Positions 1-12,602 of a DNA stretch of 64,000 nt are shown in pieces; within the stretch, counting starts at the first letter, position 1, and each line of letters opens with the position of its first letter. Made by a program: the position numbers and the translations under genes. This DNA comes from Unio delphinus (taxonomy: Eukaryota; Mollusca; Bivalvia; Unionida; Unionidae): the NCBI GenBank assembly GCA_029339505.1, contig JAQISU010000069.1:7982501-8046500 (forward strand), read 5' to 3'. Below the pieces are notes generated by a model, which was not told the DNA's origin, ran no database searches, and was given only the letters and a program-made list of their open reading frames with translations.

Positions 1-2440
1 AAGACGTAATTCTCGTAGATATGATACCTACATGTTATGTAGTTTATTCACAAGTTAAGTAGAAACATTGTGTTGATACGATTGTCAATTCAAGATGTAT
101 TTGCTTCACAGAGTTTTTAAATATCTTTTAATTTCTGATCAGAATTTACACCAAGTTCGGAAGATATTTCTGAAATTTAAGTGACAAAAAACCAGGCGAT
201 TTGTTTAACTGTGCAGTTAGACTTTTTAAGCGCAGTGAAAATTAGACTATAAATTAAAGATATTTGTTTAAATGATTGTAAAATCATTAACATGTTAAAA
301 CGTATTTCAAACTGGTACATGTTTTATACAGTCTTTACGTAAACAACCATCATAGAAATATTGTACAATTCCTAATGAAAACGCAAAAATGTTTCCTACG
401 CTTAGATTTGACACATGCATTCGTTAAGAACTGCCTTTCGTGACGAAAATCAAATTATAGAAGAGGAGAATGCCACAATATTATGGAAGCTCCGTTTCTT
501 TATTCTCTTTTCAATATCCGTTTTTTTTAAAGTTCATTTAGAAATTAGTTTCATTTGGTCGTATTTGCATTTCATTATCTCAGCCTGCAACATCTAATTG
601 AATAAGGTAAACATGTCACAAGTACTAATTTCGAGTAGAATTCGCCTCGTCGATACAACTGTGTTGGATAGTGCACTTTTAAAAATTATCTTAAGAATTA
701 CTAATTAAAATACAATGTGTGAATATCATTTTTATCTGCTGCAATGACAACACTCGCAACCATTTAATAATTCTGATAATTGTAGTTTTTCTATATGGAT
801 TACTTTATCCATCACAAAACATATAGTTGTGTTATTACTATTAGTGAATGAACGTATATGTAACAAAGAGACGGATTGCTAATCGTTTTGGATATTTGTA
901 TTATAGCTTTTCTTAATCAGATAACGAAACAAAGATAATCTTGAATTAGTACATTTAGTACTTTATTATAAGCAAGCACTATCACACACACAAATTTATC
1001 TAATCCAAATATAACGATGAACATTCCCACATATTTGATTTTTGGATATTCTTCGCGTCTTCAACTTTTTCATACTAAATTCATACAAGCAATGTCTTTC
1101 CATCTACTATCCTTATCATGCAAACTCTCGCAGACTCTCGCACTGTTGTTGTTACGTGCATCGAATATATCGAATGATCAGAATGTAACCATGTGATAGG
1201 ATTGGTTGAATTTATTACCGTAGAAAAAAAAAACCGCACGGATAATTACCTGATGCCATATTATATAATAGCCACGAGCACAATAACATTGGTAGCGTTG
1301 AATGGGAAGGCATACACACTACATGGCTTCAAAACGGTATACGCTTGCTGGAGATTTTTTGCCTAAACACATTTTTACCGATCCAAATTAGATATATTGC
1401 TAGGAAAAATCATTCTTTCTTAAACTACATTTGATATGAACCTTGATAAAACTTTTGCATGTACACTTTGTTATGGTATGTAGTCTCGCCGGTATTCAGC
1501 ACCGACCATTATGTTCAAAATTATAGATTTCTGATACTTTTCATCAACATTTGCCATGTTCGATCACTTAGATACACGGAAACACTGTAAGCATTACCCA
1601 GACGTGATTTCTGAAGTGTACAACATTTAAGAAACATTCCGTATAGAACAATGAACGTTCTACATTTGCCAGTTAAAGGCATACAACCTAAGATTTTCGA
1701 CTTTTTTTTTCTTGCAAATGCATGATATTATGAAAAGTATAGTAGAAATAATCAGTAATTACAAGTCATTCAGTTTCAAAAAATGTACAACTGTAAGTTT
1801 AATCAATGAAAATATAACGATTTTCTGTACGGATTGCTAATTAATTATGCCGAAACGGAATTTACCGATATTCTCCGAAGTCGCAGTTCACGTGACGCGC
1901 ATCAACAAATATGGAAGTAGAGGTAAGCAGGTTTTGATGTAATTATTGCCTTATTCTTCGTATTTCTTCGTCTGTCCTTCTCCTTAGTACTTTATAGTCA
2001 CCCACAATATATGTTTTGCTTATAGATTTCTCATTATATATGATAAATTACAAGAAGTAGGCAAGGCAAAAAGGTCAATAAGATGGAAAATCCTGACAAT
2101 AAGAGGTTCCTTTAAGGGGCCATTCTTAAGTGTTTACTTGTCGTGTTTGTGTTACGTTGTAAGATAAACCAACTAAAAATATGATAATTTGTATCATTGT
2201 AATCAGAACCGCTATCAGAAGGTCTCGCTAAAGTCGCTTCTTAGGCTCAGAATAAAGTTGATTTTCTTGTGAATTTGCATTACCACCTCACGCTCACGTA
2301 TCCGATAGTCGATGTGATTTGCGCATTTGTTTGTATATTTACACGTTTGCTTCATTGCGTAACACAAAAATTAATATTTTCCCACATAACATTTAATACT
2401 TTTATTTTATTTGGAATTTGTTTTACTGACAATTTTTAAA
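1..2440. other. no gene recognised
   Basis: This AT-rich sequence contains only short open frames. I see no coding signature, no repeat array and no RNA gene. Confidence 0.5.
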
Positions 2441-2444
2441 AAAA

Positions 2445-2725
2445 ATTCTGCAGGATATCGACCTGGTGTTTTTTTTTTAGATGAAGTCGTGCTCCTTGTT
2501 GCACAGAGATATATGCAAGATGTCCTGGCAGCAGAAGAAGATAATGATTACAACCAGGGGAAAAGGCATACTGCTTATAGGCAGTTTATTTTATGGACTT
2601 AACGGATAGCTTAGTACTGGCAACAGACGTGTCATTCTCAGCTGTTGTGTATGGTGTATATTGGATAAATAATTTTGGCCAGTACCATGGCTTTACTCAA
2701 GGAAGACTTTAGTGATCTATCCAAT
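2445..2725 (+). pseudogene. P2X7 intracellular-domain-like coding fragment, degraded
   Basis: One frame reads ...DNDYNQGKRHTAYRQFILW and then stops. A shifted frame continues with STGNRRVILSCCVW, and another ends with GQYHGFTQGRL. The order R-H-x-A-Y-R-Q-F/Y-x-x-W, then GNRRVI-SC-x-W, then GQY-GF matches my memory of the C-terminal domain shared by invertebrate 'P2X purinoceptor 7-like' proteins, a cysteine/histidine-containing DNA-binding-type domain often found in expanded families. Stops and frame shifts separate the blocks, so this is a remnant or a misread exon and not a working gene. Upstream exons were not found. The identification comes from motif memory only; a profile search against the P2RX7 C-terminal family would settle it. 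Confidence 0.42.
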
Positions 2726-4285
2726 GATATGATGTGTCAATAATATAACTTATGTTGATTTTAAGTTGTATAAAGCATTTCTTTTGTAGTATGCAATTTT
2801 TATTTTGCATGAACAAGTTTTGTTAAACATTTGTTTCGCTACCTACCCACTAAACAATGATTATATGTATTGCTATGTTTTGATAACAACTGTGAGGAGA
2901 CTATTTATTAAAAACATAGGATGTATTGAAGTTGACTAACACTGTCTTGGGATGCAAAGGATGTAAAGAACAAAAGTACACTGGCGAACATGATTTTAAT
3001 CGTGCATATACAGTAACACATTAAGTAAAATGATAAATAACACATATTCATATTGAGTTGAGAAAGCAAAACTTGTTGCAGTGTTTCATTAAAACAGATT
3101 GGCTTGTAAATATCAACTGAACTACAAACACTAGGATACTATTCTATCCAGATACTGCTCATTAAATTACATGTAAAACAAAATGGCTCTGGAAACAGAA
3201 TAAGGTTTTTAAGACTAAAATACTAGTTCATCAAAAGCAACCTTGAATGCTTATATCACATGTGCATTATCAGCCATCTTATTACAACTAAATCAAATAT
3301 ACTTGACACAATTAAATGCATCAAATTTTCATTTTTTTAAAATGTGTTCATTTGCCATAGACATAATTATACCCTTTATATGAATACCCAGATGAATGTA
3401 CACAACTGCATACACTGTAAAACTAACTGTTGTATATTATGAAATATACTAAACTTATAAAGGTACAGATGTGCATGTACAGACATAACTTTAATTCAAG
3501 AGTACAGTCAGGCATAAACAACTAAAGGATATCATCTAAGAATAATTATGTCATATATAGAGGTTTTCCGTGTTATTTAGGTTGGGTGGGGTGCTCCAAA
3601 TATTATTTAAATTATTACAAAAGACCCACGACCACCGACCCACCCCACCACCAGCTTGTTTTTGTGAGGAATTTAAGTAGTGATAGAGAGATGCAATGCT
3701 CAGAGCCCCCAGTCAGTGGTGCCGACAGTTAAATTAATGAATACACAAAATGTGAAAGTCAAATAAACAACAATTTAATATCATTAAATAACAGTCATCT
3801 CTCAAATGAAATTCAAATTAAAACCCTATCACTCGTCTTTAAAAAATCGACCAAATTATGGCCTATTTTATCATCTTATTAGTGTAATAGATTTTCCTCC
3901 TGTCCTGTGTTCCTACTCGTCTGTATGACCTTTATCTGGACTGGTAGTCCGATTCCCTCCAGTTTGTCTAACGTCTGCCTCCATTCTTCCTTTTTTTGTC
4001 TTCCAGAGACTTTTATATGAGAAATTAGTGCACCATTATTATGAAAGACTGATTACAGTCATCCCATTCCAAAATACTAGACAGTTCTATTGAAATTACA
4101 TTGATGTCTTAGTATCGTGTGTTTGGTTTCTATTCTTTTGAGACAAGTGATTACCATTTACTCAATGCCAAACTTTAGTACATCACCTAAACAAACTACT
4201 GCAGAGAAACAAATATTGAAATTAAGCCTACTCCCAACCCCGTGTATGCTTCCCATTGCATTTCTTTTAAAATTAGGGTAGCTAG

Positions 4286-4288
<3 letters not shown>
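2726..4288. other. no gene recognised
   Basis: I see no gene here. A short G/C-rich stretch with GGGTGGGG near 3585 and CCACCCCACC near 3645 could form a weak hairpin. The rest is AT-rich and featureless. Confidence 0.45.
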
Positions 4289-4373
<85 letters not shown>

Positions 4374-4400
4374 AGACACACCCACCCACCCACCCACACC

Positions 4401-4466
<66 letters not shown>
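4289..4466. repeat. compound microsatellite (CT)n(CA)n(TA)n
   Basis: A run of CT is followed by CA with CAGACA and CCCA variants, and then by TA. Long open frames on both strands here are artefacts of the simple repeat. Confidence 0.97.
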
Positions 4467-4469
<3 letters not shown>

Positions 4470-4874
4470 TGAATAGTATATATAATGTAATAATGTACGA
4501 AGTACAATGCAAAACTGGCTGAGATATACATATCAAATCCAGGAATGCAGGGGTCATGCTACCAGGCGAAGAGACTTTGCCCTCTTGATTTTTTAGACGT
4601 AAAATGACTGGTTGTACTTTATACTTTCCTTGATGTATCTATTAATTTCTGGCATTGTTGTAACACAAGGCAAAATGTATTTATGCAGTGTATTTATGCA
4701 GTGTTGATACCAATTAGCCTACGCAGACAAACAAACGCTTACACATTCACAGCGGTGTTTTAAGTGCTAATTGATCATTAACCCTGTTTGCAGCAATATA
4801 TCACTGCTCGAGTTCATGAAATTGGGCCTACTGTACGGTGATGAAAATATACCAAATTCTGTTTCCAAATTGTA

Positions 4875-5215
4875 ACTGTCTGTGTGATTTTGATTTTTAA
4901 TATACCTTGAACAATTTTTCAGTCATATTGCTATGATGTTTGCAGCGTGGCATTTTATAGTGATGTCTAGCACTGAGGCATCATGCCGCATACATGTCGC
5001 ATGACATCCCACCCAGTTACATTATCCTGATAGTAGGACGACCAGTCCATACACTAACCTCTTAATGCTGAGCACCAAATGAGGCAGCCCACAGATGTTA
5101 ATACCATTTTTATGTATTTGGTATGACTTGGCCAGGGATCAAGGCCTCCCCAACCTTTTGCATCTGAGGTGGATGTTCTTACGACTAGGCCACTGGAACG
5201 GTCAACACCAGTGAA
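4875..5215 (-). mobile_element. tRNA-derived SINE, family 1, copy 1
   Basis: Read on the minus strand, this copy has a tRNA-like head (GGTCGTAAGAACATCCACC region, then a degenerate B box near 5130) and the body phrase on taatgtaactgggtgggatg, followed by a tail with TTTTTCAGTCATATTGCTA on the plus strand. The same order of blocks recurs at 42025, 48500, 54060 and 58505. No terminal duplication was identified. Confidence 0.7.
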
Positions 5216-5549
5216 GATCATTTCTAATTTATATCTTTTTTTAACAGAAGTTAACAGCATTAGTTTCTTTATAAAATCAGTTTGAAACTGTACGTGAACC
5301 TTTAATGGCATACATCGCTGCACCTGTGATAAACCACTTCATTACATTGTATTCTTAAAAAATTGGGCAAATAAAATCAGAAAAATATACAATTTGATTA
5401 AAACAAAGTCTAAATATTTTGTGTTAGAAGATTTAGCCTAAATATTTAATAATGTAGTCAGAAATATGAGACAATACTATGTTGTGGAATTTGAAACAAT
5501 GTTGTTAAGCTTAATGCTGTGTCTGATGTAATTCATTTTCATGAAAAAA

Positions 5550-5595
5550 CATACATACATACATACATACATACATACATACATACATACATACA

Positions 5596-5624
<29 letters not shown>
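5550..5624. repeat. (CATA)n microsatellite
   Basis: About 18 tandem ACAT units ending in ATATATAG. Confidence 0.97.
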
Positions 5625-5629
<5 letters not shown>

Positions 5630-8180
5630 GTAGTGAAGCAAAAGCTCTTTTAAGCAACGCATATCGTATTTATCAATATTTAGGAAAATAATAAAACCAT
5701 AAATATGCAGTCCTAATACTAGATGTGTGCAAAAAGCGTGTAGCACAACACATGTTCTTTTATGGGTTTTGTTGGAAAAAAGCGTCCAGTTCAGTTACAT
5801 ATCAATTTTAATGCTTCAGTGTGTTATGTGTTGATAGGTACAGTAATGTTTAGTTGGAGCAATAAAATCAAGATGAAGGGTATGGATTGAAGTCATTTGC
5901 TTCAATGTACATTTTTTCTTCTTCAAAGTATGCTACAAATCTTTCTGACTGCAATTTTACACAAAACATTTAGAAAATAAAATTATTAACAGGTACTTTA
6001 TTATGCAATAATACCGACTAGGAATTACATGATTTTAATCTTGTTACTCCTATAAGATTAAATGATTTACAATGTATTGTCTCTCCTGTGCTTTTTTATA
6101 AACATCAAATGGCCAAAATACACTGCATTTACCTCAATCTAAACATACATATAAGACAATCATAAATGATATGGGTATGAAAAGTTAGCAAAAGTTTTTC
6201 ATTTTTTTGTTCAAATGCATGTTTTTGAAAGCTTTAAGAACATAATCAACAGTGGTTTGAAGATAAACTGCTACTTGGAAATCAAACAGATGCTAGACTT
6301 TGATTCATGGTAGGCACTTCAAAAAAGACTTAGTCAAAGTCTATATGGGTCCATGGTAGGGATCATTTGTTACCATAAAATCACTAGAATAGTCTCTTCA
6401 TAACAATTTGATATCAACAGCAGGTGTTACCTGACTAAAAGGCCTAAATCATTTTAACTGAAAATGATATTTCTGCTTTGTAACAATCTCTTCTGTAGGT
6501 GGTGGTGGTATTGGAGCAAGTACATCAGATATTCACCTAGGATCATTTATGTCCAAAACAATTGGCTGGTTCATGCCAACTCTATCATCTAACCTCATGT
6601 TCAATATTTTCATATTTATTTCTGGAATATACAGGTACTGTTGATCAGCTTTCTTCGGGTATGCAGATCATCTCTCACTATTTTGTTGAATGACCTTTGG
6701 TATCTGACAAGAAAATGCAAACATTTCACTGACAATGTCATTTTATATTTTTTTAATTCTCAAAAGTCCAAATAAAAACTGCATCCAATTACATGTAACA
6801 AATCATTTTGCTACAGATGAAAATGTCAAAATAGTAAATCTGTATTTTATCCATATTATATAAAAATGTTTAGATTATTTACAGAATTTTCAAATACAAT
6901 AGACTAATTCTAACCAAAATTGGTTTATTAAATTTATTTTAAAAAAATTATTCTGTATAAGATTAAATTGTACCACAAACAGATGGTTTATCAACTTTCA
7001 GGTAAAGCATTAATATTTTAACAAAAATGAATTATTACGTTAACAAACAAGAATAAAGTTTATTACCACATTGTTCCATCTGTGTTTACAATCACATCTC
7101 CGTCAATATGATTGTTATGATCAAGAGCTGCCAACAGATTTCTAGCTCTGAAAGCTGATGGCTTATATGAATTTTTTTTGGAGGCATACAATAAAATCAA
7201 ACTTCTGGAAATTCTTCAGTTCTGCTGTACTTCTGAAACAAAGTAAAATGACTAAATAAATAAATTGATTCAGATGCAGAGAACTATTAACATTTATAAA
7301 TCCCCATAAATCTGTTTTGATGAAAATGCCAATGTACAGTAGCATTATACAGGCAGAGAATAATCAACTCATTCCACCCCTACAATTTTTCTTCCTTGTC
7401 ACCTGAAATGGGAGTAGGGAGCGCATTTGTGGGCTAATTTTTGAATACATCGAAATACATCTGCTTCCAAGAATTTGTTGCATAGATATATGCCTACGTG
7501 TGCTTTGAAATATCATTCGGCATCTGCATATGGGTAAAAGTTGGAGTTTTTTCTTCTTCTGACTCATCATTTTCCTCCTGGCCACTTTTTACTGCCAACC
7601 CCAATTTATCCTACTTTTGCACATGTTCACCTGTCCGTGTATAGCTCAGACCGGTGTGAATTAGATTGCATGTAAAAAAAAAAATGAAGACGATCATTAA
7701 AACCCTTATGGTAGCCTCAAAAATAGCAGTAGTGGTGTACATGCCATATTGTTTCAGGGCTGTGACATTTTATTTCAAGCTAAATGGAATAATGCCAGTT
7801 TATATAAGAATTTGGCGACCTCTGGATTAGTTTCCAGGTTCAAAGTGGACTTCTTTTTATTCCACCGTTCATGCTGGTCACCAATACATATGCGTGTGCT
7901 GCCATAATTTGCCCAGAGAACCTTTCTTCCCCCTCCTTTCAGAATCTAAGTTTTGGTTTTCGATCTAGTTGCGGACACGCCATTATTTTTGTAAACAGTT
8001 GTTTGCGCATGGCTAAAATTCTTAATCTTCGGGAGAGGTCATAGGCGTGGCAAATAGCGAATTTTTGTCTGCCAGACAATAATAAAAAATCACGAATTTT
8101 ATCACAAAATTACCTGATTTCGGCCCAGTAACAGCCTGAATCGTAATTTTTCAACTAAATAAGTAATCACGAACTGAAAA
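5625..8180. other. no gene supported; one exon-like stretch
   Basis: This is mostly featureless AT-rich sequence. At 6499-6634 a 136-bp stretch sits between a good-looking acceptor (pyrimidine-rich, ending TCTTCTGTAG) and a donor (ACAG|GTACTG). It is open in only one frame (contains GSFMSKTIGWFMPTLSSN). I do not recognise the peptide, so I list it only as a possible internal exon. Confidence 0.25.
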
Positions 8181-8184
8181 AGAA

Positions 8185-8732
8185 CAAAATAATTTCATTC
8201 GTTTTCATTTACGTTGTATGCCTTTAAAAAATAAATTCATTCGTTTTCACATAGGTTATATGCCTCTAAAAATAATTTCATTCGTTTTCACTTAGGTTGC
8301 ATGCCTTTAAACAATAATTTCATTCGTTTTTACTTAGCTTGTATGCCTTTAAAAATAATTTCATTCGTTTTCACTTAGGTTGTATGCCTTTAAACAATAA
8401 TTTCATTCGTTTTTACATAGCTTGTATGCCTTTAAAAAATAATTTCATTCGTTTTCACTTAGGTTGTATGCCTTTAAACAATAATTTCATTCGTTTTTAC
8501 TTAGGTTGTATGCCTTTAAACAATAATTTCATTCGTTTTTACTTAGCTTGAATGCCTTTAAAAATAATTTCATTCGTTTTTACTTAGATTTTATGCCTTT
8601 AAACAATAATTTCATTCGTTTTTACTTAGCTTGAATGCCTTTAAAAATAATTTCATTCGTTTTCACTTAGGTTGTATGCCTTTAAACAATAATTTCATTC
8701 GTTTTTACTTAGATTTTATGCCTTTAAACAGT
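8185..8732. repeat. minisatellite, about 42-bp unit
   Basis: About 12-13 tandem copies of a unit carrying AATAATTTCATTCGTTTT and TATGCCTTTAAA. Because 42 bp is 14 codons, the array gives a spurious periodic open frame. Confidence 0.93.
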
Positions 8733-9446
8733 GTAATAACCGCAAGGAGAACAAAAAAATGTTACTATGAAGAAGAATGACCACAGACGAAAATAATTGT
8801 TTAAAATCTCTACAATATTGCGATGCCTTACGTAGACTCATATATCAGAGCTGAATCTCACTAGAACCTTCATTAGCCTACACCACTTTCACTCTGGCTC
8901 GTTACAAAAAAATAATAATAGGTAAATGGCTGTGAGGATTGGATGGAGGGGTGATTGAAGATTATGAAACAACATTCACCTAGACCTAGTACAACGTCCT
9001 ACATACATAGCAGATGGCGGGCGAGATTCCGTCCTTCTCCATCGCAACTGTTGGGGTCACGGTTAGGGTTAGGAATCTTCCTATTTGGACAATCATCACT
9101 ATAATTCACTATTTACCAAATTGTATGAAAATCGTGTAGTTAGGCTATTAATAATCGCAAACATAATATTAAAAAATGAAAACTGGTTACTCTCGATTCT
9201 GTAAAATAATGCATCATGCATCCTAAGTATAAATCCTCCGCAAAGTCATCCCTTCCCACAATAATGTATATGCCCAAAACATTACGTATTCTTTGCCCTT
9301 GATAGTGTGCTTCTAGTCAGAATACATATGAACAAATAGAAGACAGTATTAAGGCCATGCTGTACAATATTAAAAATCTTAGATCACATATCATTAGTGT
9401 AATTACGTGTTTGATATAGAAGAAGCTATTACGTTTATGGTGGATA

Positions 9447-9527
9447 ATGTATGTATGTATGTATGTATGTATGTATGTATGTATGTATGTATGTATGTAT
9501 GTATGTATGTATGTATGTATGTATGTA

Positions 9528-9591
<64 letters not shown>
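9447..9591. repeat. (ATGT)n followed by (GT)n microsatellite
   Basis: About 21 ATGT units pass directly into about 30 GT units, a typical expansion by point conversion of the tetramer. Confidence 0.97.
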
Positions 9592-9592
<1 letters not shown>

Positions 9593-11690
9593 TAATCAAA
9601 TTCAGACTGGTACAAAATCACTTAACAACAACGGATCAAAATGACAAATGGATACAAAAGATTCAGTATAATACGTAACAATAAAACCAAATATAAACTA
9701 GAAAATGCTGAATATTGTGCCCAATATCATATTTACCAATTTTAGTAGCTATTTAATTAAGACCATACTAATACATAAGCATATTTGTTCCAAATATCAT
9801 TTTGTATGGTTGGTTGGCCCTAGTTTTCCATCTGTGAGTGTTTACCTGTGTTCAGAGGTTCTAAGAGCTACCTGGGTAGAACACGTGTTAACCATATGTA
9901 TCTTGTTCCAGGTCGACAACAAATTGTGACAAGTGTGTAACTGCCATATCCGGGTTCAATCTGAGTTTTGCGGTGATGTTAGCTTGTAATGCTCCCAGAT
10001 GGACATTCTGTCATGCATTGAACATGGAGCATTCGTTCATTGCATCTTAACAATGTAAAATGGTAATAGGCGGCTGCATCCATATACTTCTAAACTCTAG
10101 GCCATAAGTGCTGCTCTCTATGAGCACATTGTCCTGGCGTTGTCTTCTTTATTAATTGGAAGGATGAATACTGCTCGGAGATTGCCCGATCCATTAGAAT
10201 ATCATACACTCATCACTTCTAATGTAACATATCACGTCTACTACACACTTAGATATATATTGTCCACCGCATGAGCGCATGTGATAAGATCCTCTAGCAG
10301 TGCGATAAGCAAAACATTGGATAGCATCCGAATAGTAGCTGATAATGATCTAGTGGTTTAATATTTAGCAGAAGCGTCGTAAATGATTTATTAAGGTCAA
10401 GAAGAAATGCATATGGTCTTCGCGATGCAGGATGTCGCTTTCGTTGAAGTCATTGTTAAACAGGTTATTGTCCTTTTGACAACACATCGCCACCCACGAG
10501 GTTTTTCGGCAAAGATCACAACCGATCTGCAGGCCTGCGAAAGCAAACACGCAGACTGCTCGTGATGCCATCCAGTTATGTGTAGCCTAGTCAGGAACGT
10601 TTTAGGCTGGTCCATTTTATGTTTGCTTAAATACCGTCAAAGACTTTACATATTTCCCCCCCCCCCTTTACAAATGTCACTTATTAACCAGTTGGCAAAC
10701 TTATTGACAAATATACATGTTTGTCAATCCAAAGCGAGCTCACATTTTGGATATCCTCTTGCTCCGGATCGTGTGGCTATGTTGTAATAAACTCTTCAAA
10801 GATCCACAGTAATGTATATTTGTTTCATCATGAAAACGGTGAACATTTGAATTTAGGCTCAAGCGACACTAGGAATTGGATTTCGTCCCAGACCATGGAC
10901 GATAAAGAGGAAATGAGATAGCTTGTCGTTTCCAATGATTTTTTTAATTTGATTTTAACTTGTGCCGAGATCTTACTGGACCGCACATGACGGTCCAAGT
11001 GGTTCAAGTTGAATTAATCTTCCAAAAACCATTGATGATGTCTGCCAATTTTGTATCAGTTCGGGTGTAAATATGTCAAGGTTTTGAAATTGATGAAAAC
11101 ATGATGAAGGCTGCAGTTAAGGGAGTTGGTTTCCCGATTATAGCTTGTTTCGTGTTTTGCGTTAGGTCACATTTTTCCATTAAAGTAACCAATATTAACA
11201 TTAAATTAATGATGGAGTAGCAATCTAACTCACACGGATGAAATCCATTTAAATACAGCAAAAGGTATCTAGTATATTCTTTAACAAACATATGCGACAC
11301 AATTGGATATAATAAATAGCTAAACCTATCTTGAATCTAATTTATTGGCACGTGCTCTCCTAAATAGAATGAATTATTACCTTTAATATGTCAGTGTTGT
11401 TAGCAGCACTGTTGCAGGGCGCAACATCAAATGAAGTAGCTGAATTATATCATTGCGGCTAGACAAGCGACGAGAAGAGCGGAATATCTTAAGGTTTGCA
11501 TGCAATCAGATCTACCAGTTGTTGCATCAGTGGTTCGAAGTTTGAGCATTAACATAAAATTACGGACTTTAACATAAAATTACGGACTTTAACACATGAG
11601 TGACTGTAAAAATTACCTGAGCAGGACGGGAAATAAACCACGGGGTTGTAAAATGCAGTTCAATAAAAGCCACAATTATTTTTTATGGCA
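9592..11690. other. no gene recognised
   Basis: Unique AT-rich sequence with a C13 run at about 10656. The open frames here are short and lack recognisable motifs. Confidence 0.45.
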
Positions 11691-11693
11691 TAA

Positions 11694-12046
11694 AGATTGA
11701 ACCTTGTTATGACAGTTGACAAAGGGGAAAACAACTGATCCATTCATTGAACCTTGTTATGACAGTTGACAAAGGGGAAAACAACTGATCCATTCATTGA
11801 ACCTTGCTATGACAGTTGACAAAGGGGAAAACAACTGATCCATTCATTGAACCTTGTTATGACAGTTGACAAAGGGGAAAACAACTGACCCATTCATTGA
11901 ACCTTGTTATGACAGTTGACAAAGGGGAAAACAACTGATCCATTCATTGGAATTTGTTATGACAGTTGACAAAGGGGAAGACAACTGATCCATTCATTGA
12001 ACCTTGTTATGACAGTTGACAAAGAGGAAAACAACTGATCCATTCT
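11694..12046. repeat. minisatellite, 50-bp unit, seven copies
   Basis: Seven near-identical tandem copies containing ATGACAGTTGACAAAGGGGA and ACAACTGATCCATTCATTG. There are only a few single-base differences between copies, so the expansion looks young. Confidence 0.95.
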
Positions 12047-12163
12047 GATGTCCTTAAATAAGGGATCCTTCTTTGCCATGGCAGAATATCGTCAGTTATC
12101 AAAGAGCCTCTTCATTATGGTATATGACTCCGAACTGATTATCTTATTCATTTAACCAATCCC

Positions 12164-12500
12164 TCTCTTTAAGGCACGAAATGAACACATTATTATAACA
12201 AACACCACTCTTTAAGGCACTAAATGAAAACATTATTATAACAAACACCACTATTTAAGGCACTAAATGAACACATTATTATAACAAACACCACTCTTTA
12301 AGGCACTAAATGAACACATTATTATAACAAACACCACTCTTTAAGCCACTAAATAAACACATTATTATAACAAACACCACTCTTTAAGGCACTAAATGAA
12401 CACATTAGTATAACAAACACCACTCTTTAAGGCACTAAATGAACACATTTATAACAAACACCACTCTTTAAGCCACTAAATGAACACATTTATAACACTT
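12164..12500. repeat. minisatellite, about 44-bp unit
   Basis: About eight tandem copies with core CTCTTTAAGGCACTAAATGA and ATTATAACAAACACCA. The last copies lose a few bases of the ATTATT segment. It is unrelated to the 50-bp array that ends 120 bp upstream. Confidence 0.95.
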
Positions 12501-12556
12501 AGTATGCAGTGCGTTTTGTGTCAAAACTGTAGAGTACGTCACGTATAAAATACATT

Positions 12557-12559
<3 letters not shown>

Positions 12560-12600
<41 letters not shown>
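12560..12600. repeat. (CT)n microsatellite
   Basis: A pure CT run preceded by a short C tract. Confidence 0.95.

Positions 12601-12602
<2 letters not shown>

Noticed and set aside
4158..4557. Several open frames of 65-103 codons on both strands
   Set aside because: They are translations of the CT/CA/TA microsatellite. The same applies at 9403-9678, 17100-17342, 22322-22639, 41501-41779, 47221-47412, 48068-48467, 56521-56824 and 59875-60189.
8339..8551. Periodic 14-residue repeat protein
   Set aside because: It is the 42-bp minisatellite read in phase.
9053..9080. Telomere-like GGTTAGGGTTAGG
   Set aside because: Only about two units, no array.
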